A DNA stretch of 64,000 bases from Branchiostoma floridae (Eukaryota; Chordata; Leptocardii; Amphioxiformes; Branchiostomatidae), in NCBI RefSeq assembly GCF_000003815.2, contig NC_049992.1:3818115-3882114 (forward strand), written 5' to 3'. Numbering within the stretch: the stretch's first letter is position 1; each line of letters starts with the position of its first letter. The notes below the pieces were generated by a model. That model was not told the DNA's origin. It saw only the letters and a list, made by a program, of their open reading frames with translations, and made no database searches. Shown here piece by piece: positions 45,944 through 56,245 of the stretch. Made by a program: the position numbers and the translations under genes.

Positions 45944-48900
45944 CTGTTGGGACCAGATAATACTTCATTAACGACAGTTGCCTCCAGGACAAATAGAAAA
46001 TATTGTTTTTTTTATGTGTCCGTGTTTGGCCTAGGTCCTAATTCCCAACCCCGGGATCTGGCCGGGTAGCTTTCGGAGACCAAAAATAAGGTAAGAAAGG
46101 CAACAGAACACACAAAAAACTTTAAACGGACTTGGTTCACGGCACGGGCATATCGCCTTTCTGTTGTGACGAGAAAACACCTCATTAACTACTAACAACT
46201 GTAAGAAGTGGTATTTACCTCCATGACAATGGGGGTATTTTTCTTGGTGTGTCTGTGTTAAGCTAACGCCACATTTCCACAAAGGGTCAGGCCGCTGTTA
46301 CAGTGCTTCTTACGCTAGGCTTCAATAGTTAAAAATAACTGTGACGTCCGCCATACAAACGGCCTGTGGCAGCTGCTGTAAAACTGTATCTGGTGAGAGA
46401 ATGGAGCGCTGATGCCTGTTACCATGGCAACAGCATCATTCGCTAGACCTTATCTAAGCACAGGAGAGTCGTCAGGTCAGAGTTTCTCCCAGATACGGAC
46501 AACCCAAGACATAAACACGGACATAAAAGGAAAGACGGAATCCGAGATAGTGGGAGAAAGCACGAAAACATCATGTGCTTTCAGGGAATGTCTCAACACC
46601 ACAAAATTACTGAGGCAGAACATTTTATGCTAGGATAGCAAATGTCTACTTTATAAATGCCTATGTACAGAAGCTAGTCCCACCCACGTGTGTCTGAGTG
46701 TTATAGATACTATGACAGTCTCTAGTATCAGCCTCACGGCCCTCATGCAAGCCATGGCTATATGCCTTCCTATCCCTGGCTTTCTGCGCTCATTCTGCCA
46801 TTGATATATTTGTCCAGTCCGGGATATCATCTTTTCTACTACACATGCCCAAATGGAAAAGACGAGAAGCTACTATAGCGTTAAGACCAGGAGATCTACT
46901 GCAAGCACGGTTGAGTCGGACTTAGCTTGCAGAAGTCATGAACCCTTTCGACCATTTGACTGACTTGTTTTTAAAGCCAGCAACAGCCTTTTCTGTAGAT
47001 ATATGGTGTCTTCGCCGGCTTGAGTACATTTCTAAGCCCTGGATCAGGGTTTAATGTCTTTCCCAGACACAGAAAGAATGTCACAGCTTTAGTGAAATGA
47101 AGCTATCATAATTGACCGTTGAACTCTGTAAGTTAGCGTGAGGAAACGCTCTAGGAGTGAATGCCTGGCTGGTGTACCAATGAGCCACTCCCAGGGCGCC
47201 AAACTGGCAGCTTGAAGAAACGTTTTCTCGATTGAAGGTTTTAAAAGAGACAGTTTGTAATAATTTTGCAAGTAAAACACATGGCGATACGAGAGTTGAT
47301 CATTAAGTTCTCAGAAATGATAATCACGACTCAGATTTCGAAGCATAGATGTCAAGTATAAAGTCTTTTCTTTTCAGGCTACTCACAGTAACGTTAGGTA
47401 AGGAAAAAAAACGGCCCCGAAAAAAATCCTGTCCGGACGTTTTTTATGCAAATCAAAAGAATGCTCGACTGCAGCTGTTTTCTTTTTCGGGGCCTTAACC
47501 TTTGACATGTTACCTACAACTCCTGTCGCCGCGCATGCGTTTTGATCTCTATGAGAGGGCTTATTGTACTAGGGCTTTTTTTTTTCAGACAAAGTTTCCG
47601 GCAACTTGCAGGTTACAGGTATCAGAAACATCACACCCAGCCCTGAGAAGACCATACACGAAAATGACAAAAGGTGGTATCTCACTTTACTAGTGGCACT
47701 GGTACGGCACTGCGGGGTTGGAAAGATTGCTCAGCGAATTTCAAAGATAAAGAACGAGTTTTCTTACGCTTTGTGTATTTTGTTAAGTCATACTGACGTA
47801 TTACACAATATCTGAATTGTAAAATATACAATATAATGTACAAATCGGCAAAAATAAGAACAGTGCTGCAGTGAAAGAACCTCGCAGTGGCGCACCGGTG
47901 CCCCAAGTGGAGTGAGATACCACCTAAAGCCAAAGAAAAGTGTCAGAATAATTACCTTTTCTGCCTATGGACTTCCTGATAGTGTTGATTCCTCCGTAGT
48001 TCGGCGCCTTGTTGGAAGGTTTTCCTGGAGGGGAGAACAAGTCATGTCATGATTTACGACACCAGCATGACTTACGACACATCATGATTTACGACGTTGG
48101 AGAGTAAGACACATGATTTATGGCACAGAACATGACCCTAAGGCTCTGTTACGGCGGATGCCATCAACGATACAGAAGTTTGCATGTTCGGAGCAGCACA
48201 TAAGATATTGCGTTTCAACGGCTTATTAGATGTCAGTTTGGTATATTGTGCATTAAAGAGACTTTAGGGCTTAAGTTTATTACACTCATTCATATTATGT
48301 GTCGTTCATTCTTTCTTGTTCGAGTTCCAGAACTTGTTCCCTTGAGTTTATCTTTTTTTTTTTTAGTTTGCCCCGGGGCACTCTTGGAATGATCTGCCGT
48401 CAACTTGAGCGCAGCAGCAAAGAATACTTGGTGACCTTATTTTCGTCCTTGTCGTTCAGAGAGAAGCAAATATAGCGTGCGTGGGGGTTTATGAAGATCT
48501 CGGTGCCGAATGGCTTTGTGGAATCAAATCTCATAGTACATGTCTTGGTGAAAGATTCTTAAGTTTATATCAGAGAAGTCTGACATGTTTATCTGAAAAG
48601 CAGTACATGAAAAGTTGTACATTTTTATCTGAAATGCAGTACATGTATATGGTCACTTTGGTGAATCTTGGCGGGATATACGAACTACGTGCCCAAAGTC
48701 AAACTAGGTCATTCGATAATTCATTAACCCGACACTTAGAGATGATATATATCATTTACCAGGTGGCTCTTCGCTAATGGCGATTGTGGATCAATGTCCC
48801 ATCTATTACAGTGTGTACTTAGTCTCTACCAGACAAGCTATGCTGACTATAGGGAGAATTATTGCCAGGGGCAGTTTGGTCTGGTCTCTACCAGACAAGC

Positions 48901-51900
48901 TATAGCCGATGCTGAGCATATCTGCCAGGGGCAGTTTGGCTACCATAGCCATAGCCATAGGGTTTAATTTGGAAGCACAGGATGGGGAACAATACCCTTT
49001 CCAAAGACAGACTCTGCTGCTGGCCAATTATTCACCCTATTCTAGTATTCGTTAATCTCCGAGTATATCCTTCGGTAGCATGAGATAGTATCGAAAGCTG
49101 GCAGAGAAGTGAAGCCGGCCCAGGAGTGTAAATACTACAGGAGCCCGTCTGACTCCTTTTGGCTGGCTTTACTCGTTGGCCAGCTTTGATACTATCTTTA
49201 TGGTACCGTAGGATCTGCTTGGAGATTAGTATTCGTACCCTATAGGAAGGCCTGGTGGAGGCGAGTGTTTATCGTACTCTGGACCATGCCTCTCATCTCA
49301 CCTCACCTTACCTTACCACAGCCCCTTCATAAGATAAGGGCACAACCCGTCGTACGTGCAACTGCGTGCTGTCTACGTACAAAAACGTGGCGGACGTGGC
49401 ATCCCAAAAACGTACGGACAAAAACAACGTACGGCGGGTTGTGCCCTTAGCTATAGTCAACATGTTAAAACAAATGATAGTTCAGGTTGTTTGGATTAAT
49501 GTGAGAATGAAAGACCGTCGCTTGTTAAAGTCGGCTCAGTGGCTTTTATCGCTGCAATCACAGTAAAAGCTGCACTCGTGACAGGAACGGGACGGAGAGA
49601 ACTCCGGTTCGCTTTTACAGTCTCATAAACTTTTTACGGACGTCTTTGTCGAGAGCTCGGAAAATACCATCAACGTAAGTTCGTAGACTCTTTTGATGAG
49701 TAATGTTACGAGGGTCGGTCGCTACTGTGCTTACAAATTTTCCTGCCTCCTAGGGTCTGAGCAGGGAACCTTTTTAATTGGAGGGGCGGAGAAATTAGAG
49801 TGATGTGGCTGTAACTCAGCTAACTAAAAATAAGATTGCAATAACATAAAGCGCAGCTAAGAGAATGTAGTTTTTTTTTACCTATTTTTTTCAATGGTCC
49901 TGCTTATTAGCATGATTCATACTATTACTATTAAAGTAGGTCTCAGCAACGCTGTTTGCCTAAGGGTAAATCCCCACACGAGTGGGCGGTGGCCTAAAAC
50001 CTATCAGTTCCGAGCTCACAGATTCCCCATTTTAAAATAGCCTTCGATGTTTTGGGTTGCTGGGCTGAAAAATTGAAGAAGTAGAAAATAGCCAAACCTT
50101 TGCCAGTGATGCGATGATTAACGTCCGTAAAATGACCATTGTTCGGTCACTTTTTTGTGGGCTATTGATTATTTACGCCATGAGGCAATCATCAAGAACT
50201 CTATCCATAACGGCCACTTGCCTACTCTGACCATGTTTTAAGTTCATCCAGTGGTCACTATAGACAGTTTGACTCTGGTCACAAGTACTTTCATGTTCCT
50301 TCCATTTTACACAGTTAACCCCACTCTGTCCTCACTAACCACCTGTCCTTAGCAACCATGTTCCTTCAGCCCTTTGAGTGGTTGCTGAATCCAGGTCTAT
50401 CTGTACAGTGGAAGCCAGTCAATTGCACAACGGATTAACGCACACTTCTGTTAACTGCAAGAAATCCCAAAACCCCAAACCAGTGCGGTCTAGCTGGATA
50501 TCTTTGCATGATTGCACCAGCACGAAATACGTTGGCAAATAGACTGTGCATACAAGCGGCTTCCACTGTACTAGGAAAGGTGTCGTGTGCACCCACCTGG
50601 CGTTGCAGTGTACGGTGGCGGTTCCTTATCCTCTCCCAACTCCCCCCTCTCGGTAGGCTCCCGTCTGCCCATGTTGTAATAAAAGGCGAACTTCTTCTTC
50701 TCATCTTGGAGCCGCCGCCGTTTGACTAGGTAGGCGGCCAGGGCCACGCAGACGATGAACCAGAGTCCGCCGGCTGACGCTCCGACCACCACCGCTACCG
50801 TCGAACTTGTCACGCCCAGTCTGGACTCTAGCGGAAAGGAGGAGTTACTTATACCCCCCTCACATTAGGCGCGATTCGATCGAACGACGAGTCTGCGAGC
50901 TCTAAATTACGAGGAGGCATGAACCTGACGGGAAGGGGGAACTCTGCCATTTCTTCGTCGGCATCAGGGTCATGCCTCCTCGTAGACTCGTCGTCCGATC
51001 GAATCGCGCCTAATGTGAAGGGGGTATGAGGGCGCGGTCACGTAGGTCGTGCGAACGTCTTACGATCGTTAACTTCTGGCACTTTGGAGGACAAAGATAT
51101 ACGTCTCTTGCAAAGTTCAACTGCCTTGGCCAACAAAATGCTGTTTTAGATCCATATCGGTGGTTGGTACAGTCACAGCCTGATTGAAAATCATATTGGA
51201 TCAAAATCGTGCGACGATCGCACGACCTATGTCGTACGATTTTGATCATCGCGGACAAGCAGGCTATAACAGACCCAACACCGACAAATAGATAAGACAG
51301 CCTTTAGTGCAGCAAGGTAACTGACCTCTGCAGGGCACTTGTACGGTGGTCGCAAAAATGCCCTGAGCTAGTGATTGTACAATGATCGCACGACGTATTT
51401 GACCGCACCCGTTGTCTTCTTTTTGCTTGATTCGCGGTTAGAATTCAACTTTAATACATAGCAAACATAGCTGTGTTGACAGAATAAAGTACATTGAGGT
51501 CTTCTAAAACTATAATTACCAGTTTGGAAATGTGACATAGGCCTTAGCCTTTTCTAGAACTAGAACATGAACTAGTGTTCACCTCTGATAGTGAGAACCA
51601 GTGAGCTGGAGGCGCCCCTCCCAACGCCATTGCTTGCCTGACAGACGTACTTCCCACTGTCGTTCACCCGAACGTTTCCCAGCTTCACGGTCGAAGTGCG
51701 CATGTCACTGGTGACGGAGTGGACGGCACTGCGCAGGCGCGTCCCGTCACGTGACCACGTGATGTTTGGAGGAGGGTTCCCGTCTGCTACACATTGTACG
51801 GAGACGCTGTCTGCTACCGTTGCGCTCAGGGAGTCGGATATACTCAGAATGGACGGCGGATCTGTGTAAAAGATCACGTAAACATTAGGTGAACATCACG

Positions 51901-53422
51901 TTAATATAATGTTATATTGGGATGTACACTGTGTTGGAATGTAAACTTTTATGCTACAAGTTTTAGGGAGACCCTGAATGCAACAGGAGCACAGATGGAG
52001 TGGTGACTCTGGATATGTATGAAAGTGGTGAATTATTATCTTCGTGAACATCTTCCGAATATCATGTGATGCCGGGAGGTGTGTCCCTTTCTTCTTCTGT
52101 CGCGCTATGTAGAGATGCTGGCTGCAACAGGAGCATAGGCGTAGCCCGAGAAACCTATGTGTATTATGGGTCTGAGTAAAACATAACTATATGTGAACAT
52201 TCCGTGAATATCATGTGATATATTAGATGGGGGTCCTGACTGCTTTTAGCTGTGTAGGGTGGAGTCTGGGAAACTGAATATCTATTGTGGGCCTGTGTAA
52301 ATGAGCAATGAGCAAAGTAATCGCAACACAACTGGACATGCTAGAGGGGGGGGGGGGGAGACTCATCTAACGCCAACAAGAGAAGAAGAAGAAAAGATAT
52401 GTGATGATTGCATGAATAATATGTAATGTATTGGATGAGGGGTCCTGATTGCTTAACGCTGTGTAGGGATACTAGGTGCAACGACAACGAACAGCAACAC
52501 TGGTGGATACAGTTGAAGAGGTTCATCAGTCACATCTAAATAGTTACTCTAATGTTATTCAAACAATGACGGGGGAGGGGGGCTCTGTTGATTTACGAAA
52601 GTCTGGACCTAGTCTCGTGCTCTCTCCCAAGACTAGGTCAATCCGTGAACAAGATGTGCAGTAGGACATCGAAAATTTGGGAGTATGTCTCTATGCCCTT
52701 AATAAAAACCGTCACTGTTTGAAGAATCTTGAAGTACCAACACTGGAGGAGCCCGAGACCCCGAGGATCGATGCCGGGCCTGGCTGAAAAATCACACCCA
52801 CAATTAATCTGACACCCGTCCGCCCGGGACCGAGAAATCTAGAGCAGGCCTAATGTGTTCATCGACAGACACCCCAATTAAGTCTTGTTCGCTTTGTGTA
52901 GGACACTCCTGGGAACGTTCAGACCTATCACCCAGCTTTCCGGGCTATCGATATAATACCTGGGTACGAGATGTCATGGCCCCGAGTATCGGGCTCAGGC
53001 AGCCAACAGGCGCTTGTTAGGCGTATTGATCCTGTCAAACGGACCGGATCACCGACTCATGGATACTGATATCGTACCGCTGCCGGGAGTCCAAGGTCTA
53101 ACACGTACATCAACACTTAAACAAGGGCGATGATTCACTCCAACAGGTCCTGTTAAGAAATACATATAATCTTACGTCATAATTTTACGTCAGCCTTTAG
53201 ATATAACCGAAAGCTGACAACATTGTTAAGCTAAATGTGGATCCAAATAAAGTCAAGTCAAGTCAAATTCCTTATCCTATTTTGAAATGATGAATACTGG
53301 ATCAATCATAGTTGTTATATACTGTTCAGAAGACTATTTTGTAGAAAGACATGTTACAAAACGAACATTAATACACCAATAAAAACAATAATTGAAATAT
53401 GTCTATATCCATATGTGAAATA

Positions 53423-53471
<49 letters not shown>

Positions 53472-53483
53472 TTATTACTTTAT

Positions 53484-53535
<52 letters not shown>

Positions 53536-53536
53536 C

Positions 53537-53576
<40 letters not shown>

Positions 53577-56245
53577 AAACACTTACAATGAACTTTGACC
53601 TGCAGTGAGGCCCTTACGACCTTGACCACGTGATCAGCCACGCATGCGTACACGCCGGCGTCGCTCTTGCCCACGTGGCGGATGTGCAGCGCGGGGACGA
53701 CAACGTTCCCGTGGGAATATTTAGCGGGCTGTCGCCTGGGGTCAATGACCTCGCCGTCCTTCTCCCAGTGTAGCGACGTGATGTTGGGTTTGGCGCCCGC
53801 CACTGCGCATGTCAGGGATGTCGATCTCCCTCTGGTGATGACGTACGGGTTAGACGGGCCCACACGAACTGTAGGGGGGACTGAGAAAATATTGTCAGAT
53901 AGGCTGTATATCTAATTTTAAAGTTATTAGTAAGCTATTTTAGGGTCATGGAGCAACTGATTACTAAGCGTAAATTACTAGTTGTGGACTTTGAATGTGC
54001 TTTCTATCTGTGAGTCAAGGGTAGACATAATTCCTCATGCATTTCTAGGTCGATTCATCATTTATGCCGCCAGTCTTGTCCATTTCCGTCAGAAAAATCC
54101 GACCGTCTCATCATGTTACATACAATGTAAATGGTAGTCTGCTCAAATGACCAATGGTCATCAAACTAACTCACTAGTTCCGTTTTTGACTCAAGAAGAC
54201 GTAGCTGTGCAAATCAAGAGAGTGCTTCCACGACACACCCGGCAAGGTACCGGTAAGTTCAGTCTTAAAACCATGACAGGTTCAGTGTTGAACCAAAAAA
54301 GACCTAGCAAAGGAAAGCTCAATGTTCAACTAAGCAGAGAGCGTTCTCACGCCACACCTGGTAAGGTATTAAGCGATTTTTACGTTCCGTAATAATAATC
54401 TGCCCATATGACCTGAGGTCTTTTAACCATCATACGTCCGCTCGGTAGGGTTTCAGTCTTTAGACCATCACAATTTCAGTGTTGAACTCAACAAGACCTA
54501 GCCAAGGAAAGCTCAATGTTCAACTCAGCAGAGAATACTAGTACCCTCACGTCATACACGGTAAGGTATTAAGCAATAACGTTCCGTAATAATAATCTGC
54601 CCATACAGGGTATGACCTGAGGTCTTTAGCCATCATACGTCCCCTCCGCAGGGCTTCCGTCTTTAACTTAAACCATCACAAGTTCAATGTCGAACCCAAA
54701 AAGGGTCTAGCCAAGGAAAACTCAATGTTCAACTCAGCAGAGAGTACTAGTACCCTCACGCCACATGCTGCAAGGTATTAAGCGATTACGTTCTGTATGA
54801 TAATCTGTCTATATGACCTGAGGTCTTTTACCCATCATACGTTCCCTCCACAGGGTTTTCTCCACCATTAACCGCCTACCACGACCCCGGGCTGGGATTT
54901 GACCACCAGCTGTAATCCTGCTTTTATCGAGGTGCAAAGTAATCGGCCGATAATCGAACTGTAAATCCGGCGCCCGGGGAGTGGATTTAGCGCCAACCTT
55001 TATCGCCTTGATCGTGCAGGTCGGGAGGTTAAAACGCCCGGTCCGCGCCTGTCAGAGGTTTGTAAGTCTGCCGGGACATCGCAGCTTTTAAGCCGTGGCA
55101 GGTTTACGACGTTTCGACGTTCTGCGGTCGTATGCTGGCACGTTTACGACATTCTGACGTCCTGCGGTTCAATAATCTGACCACAAGTGGTGACGAGTGG
55201 TTTTAAGTTGTTATGAGGCTGGTCGCAATCGTGTGATGTGAGGCTTTGTAAAATTGTTGGTGTTCTCTTTCGTTTATCACTGTTGTGTTAAATCAAGACT
55301 TGATACGAGTTATTCCCTTGTGTCTTTTCCCCAACCCGACACTTTCTATTTCCGATGTGACATAAAAATGGTTATTTGCTCGGATGTAAAACACGACCCA
55401 AGTCGTTTGGCTTGCAACATTAACCTTGAAAGTTAAGTCAGTGACCATCCACAAACGGGTGTGGTGTAGTCATAACGGACCCATTCATTCCATCATTCTC
55501 TTATCACATTATCTGGAAATCACAGCACCAAGAAACTGCTGTCAATAATTAAGAGCTATACCTTATTAGGAATACGCCACTAATGAAATCACGTTTGGCT
55601 GATGTGGTGTGCAAAACACAGATCATCGTCACCGAGTTGTGCCCAAGTAATTAAAAAAAAGTCCTTCACGCACCAAATTTTGCATCGAGTGGCGCCCATC
55701 TCCGTTTCTGTAGCTCAGTGGTCAGTGTGTTCCACTACAGTAATTGTATTCCAAACGCTGAGTGTTAAACCGAATGTACCATTGGCCGGGGATCCAACTT
55801 ACGTCCTACTGACTGGAAGGACTAGCCATTGGTCATTGCGCCCGTTACCCCACGTGACTGTGCGTAAACCAACATCATGGAATCTTACCCATGAGTATCA
55901 GTTGAACCTGTCCCTCGCTGCTGCCGACCCCCTCCACAGACACAGACAGGATGTACTTCCCCTCGTCTGCAGGTTTGGTGCGGGCGATCCTCAGGGACGC
56001 CTGGTCCTCTAGAGAAGTCCTGCCGACGTAATCTCCGTACGACTCCCTGGTCTGGAGAGGAGGGTAGTAGGAGAAGATCTGCGTGCGGGAAGTCGGTTCT
56101 CTGGGGTCCAGTTTGTACCAGGCGATGTTCATGACCCTCCTGTCGGTGCTGTAGGTGGCGGGGAGAGTCACGGGGTCCCCCGAGATCGCTTCCATCCTCT
56201 CCGGCAACTTCAGGTGGATCGTTGGGACCGACTGGCAGCCTACAC
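45750..56245 (-). CDS. Ig-superfamily transmembrane receptor with cytoplasmic SH3 domain (6 exons seen, 473 aa, 5' end missing)
   Basis: Six minus-strand exons join in frame with every intron in phase 1: 56245-55889, 53880-53587, 51861-51583, 50827-50597, 48024-47956 and 45943-45750. Domains by residue of the visible part: V-set Ig 1-118 without canonical cysteines; Ig C2/I-set 120-216 and 218-309, each with Cys, Trp and D.G.Y.C; transmembrane helix about 319-344 followed by KRRR; PPPY at 379-382; a linker; SH3 at about 414-466; stop after seven more residues. The V-set resembles HEPACAM and CEACAM N-domains ([16 protein letters not shown]). Inference: a cell-adhesion receptor that brings its own SH3 adaptor function to the membrane. 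A signal-peptide exon must exist upstream of 56245 but was not found. The domain order with SH3 at the end is not one I know from vertebrate members. Introns hold MITEs, microsatellites and a 200-bp tandem repeat. Confidence 0.85.
46138..46262 (-). pseudogene. Partial duplicate of the SH3-exon acceptor
   Basis: On the minus strand this stretch copies the end of the last intron and the first ~20 coding bases of the SH3 exon (cacaacag|AAAGGCG.TATGCCCGTGCCGT, encoding ERRYARAV), 213 bp upstream of the real exon. Similarity then stops and no SH3 follows. It looks like a tandem duplication that left a decoy acceptor. Confidence 0.65.
47413..47494. repeat. Short foldback GGCCCCGAAAAA
   Basis: GGCCCCGAAAAAAA on the left pairs with TTTTTCGGGGCC on the right, 82 bp in all. 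It may be a very small MITE; no clear target duplication. It lies in an Ig-SH3 intron. Confidence 0.5.
47672..47925. mobile_element. MITE of the AGG-tip family with AAA duplications
   Basis: AGGTGGTATCTCACTTTAC ... AGTGAGATACCACCT, flanked by AAA on both sides. Interior words AGATAAAGAACGAGTTTTC and TATTACACAATATCTG match the element at 25270. It sits 30 bp from the 47956-48024 exon, on the donor side. Confidence 0.8.
47956..48024 (-). CDS. Ig-SH3 receptor small exon: linker (23 codons)
   Basis: This 69-bp exon is too short to stand out on its own. The acceptor is tctcccctccag|GAAAAC and the donor AAAAG|gtaatt. Only one frame fits the phase-1 neighbours, and it reads [19 protein letters not shown] then GRK: basic, with a tyrosine in NYGGI. 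The length is a multiple of three, so skipping it would keep the frame and bring SH3 closer to the membrane. Confidence 0.75.
48041..48125 (+). repeat. Short repeats CATGATTTACGACAC
   Basis: Four or five variants of CATGATTTACGACAC in 85 bp, just upstream of the small linker exon of the Ig-SH3 gene. Confidence 0.65.
48823..48942 (+). repeat. Two-copy tandem repeat, about 66 bp
   Basis: GTCTCTACCAGACAAGCTAT and GCCAGGGGCAGTTTGG occur twice. Confidence 0.8.
49053..49227. mobile_element. MITE family A, copy 6
   Basis: Inverted repeats TAATCTCC...GGAGATTA with inner arms GATAGTATCGAAAGCTGGC / GCCAGCTTTGATACTATC. It is flanked by the direct repeat AGTATTCGT (49044-49052 and 49228-49236), a perfect 9-bp target duplication. 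It lies in an intron of the Ig-SH3 gene. Confidence 0.85.
49335..49449. mobile_element. 115-bp MITE-like inverted repeat
   Basis: TAAGGGCACAACCCGTCGTA ... TACGGCGGGTTGTGCCCTTA. The arms are near perfect over about 22 bp. A target duplication was not resolved. Confidence 0.65.
50230..50415. mobile_element. Diverged relative of the CAGTCAAACC MITE
   Basis: It shares AACCACCTGTCC, AGCAACCATG and a right end GGTTGCTGAATCCAGGTCTA with the element at 11915 and the remnant at 27376-27500. The ends are eroded. Confidence 0.35.
50597..50827 (-). CDS. Ig-SH3 receptor exon: transmembrane helix and juxtamembrane tail
   Basis: The acceptor is ttccgctag|AGTCCA and the donor GCCAG|gtgggt, phase 1 to 1. 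It encodes a short stalk, a hydrophobic helix ([20 protein letters not shown]), the stop-transfer KRRR, an acidic stretch, and [13 protein letters not shown] fits the PPxY motif bound by WW domains. A MITE starts 25 bp upstream of the acceptor, leaving little native intron for a branch point. Confidence 0.85.
50853..51025. mobile_element. MITE with family B core, next to a splice acceptor
   Basis: The outer arms ACCCCCCTCACATTAGGC and complement continue into GCGATTCGATCG and GACGAGTCT. The core AATTACGAGGAGGCATGA ... GGCATCAGGGTCATGCC is that of family B, so this is a subfamily with different tips. It begins 25 bp upstream (minus strand) of the transmembrane exon. Confidence 0.82.
51029..51410. 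mobile_element. MITE with GGGNGCGGTCA tips
   Basis: Left arm GGGCGCGGTCACGTAGGTCG and right-arm complement GGGTGCGGTCAAATACGTCG, then TGCGA in both. An inner palindrome ATCAAAATCGTGCGAC / GTCGTACGATTTTGAT lies at 51199-51246. It abuts the previous MITE. Confidence 0.65.
51583..51861 (-). CDS. Ig-SH3 receptor exon: third Ig domain
   Basis: The acceptor is ttttacacag|ATCCGC and the donor CAGAG|gtgaac, phase 1 to 1. It encodes 92 residues with [17 protein letters not shown] and [12 protein letters not shown]. The junction with the previous exon reads VKVHYPPSILS, a typical inter-Ig linker. There is one NIT glycosylation site. Confidence 0.9.
53232..53272 (+). mobile_element. Retrotransposon-like 3' tail with (AAGTC)n
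   Basis: CTAAATGTGGATCCAAATAA followed by three AGTCA repeats. It is short, so the call rests on the tail pattern only. It lies in an Ig-SH3 intron. Confidence 0.35.
53428..53573 (+). repeat. (TA)n and (TG)n at the start of an Ig-SH3 intron
   Basis: Two TA arrays and a TG array. On the gene strand the intron begins gtaagtgtttgg and runs directly into (AC)n then (AT)n. Confidence 0.95.
53587..53880 (-). CDS. Ig-SH3 receptor exon: second Ig domain
   Basis: The acceptor is attttctcag|TCCCCC and the donor CATT|gtaagtg, phase 1 to 1. It encodes 97 residues with STSLTC, LHWEKDG and [10 protein letters not shown], giving a standard disulfide pair. The join with the previous exon makes [10 protein letters not shown]. 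The intron that follows starts with a CA array and then a TA array only a few bases after the donor. Confidence 0.88.
54150..54860 (+). repeat. 200-bp tandem repeat, three units plus a part
   Basis: The blocks AGCTCAATGTTCAACT, AAGGTATTAAGCGAT, TAATAATCTGCCCATA, GACCTGAGGTCTTT and CCATCATACGT recur about every 194-210 bp. It lies in the intron between the V-set exon and the second Ig exon. Confidence 0.88.
54861..55160. promoter_or_regulatory. GC-rich intronic block
   Basis: An unrepeated GC-rich stretch with CAGCTGTAATCC, TTTTATCGAGGTGC and CGGCCGATAATCG in the first intron seen of the Ig-SH3 gene. It resembles conserved non-coding DNA in style only. Confidence 0.2.
55889..56245 (-). CDS. 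Ig-SH3 receptor exon: V-set Ig domain (HEPACAM/CEACAM type)
   Basis: The acceptor is tttttttttgcag|GTGTAG and the donor ATGG|gtaaga, phase 1 to 1. It encodes 118 residues: VPTIHLKL strand, IAWYKLDP (C strand Trp), [11 protein letters not shown], and [10 protein letters not shown]. The usual B-strand and F-strand cysteines are replaced (VTLPATYS and YILSV), as in CEACAM and HEPACAM first domains. The open frame continues upstream through the poly-T acceptor but has only a TTG, no ATG, so a separate leader exon is needed. Confidence 0.85.
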
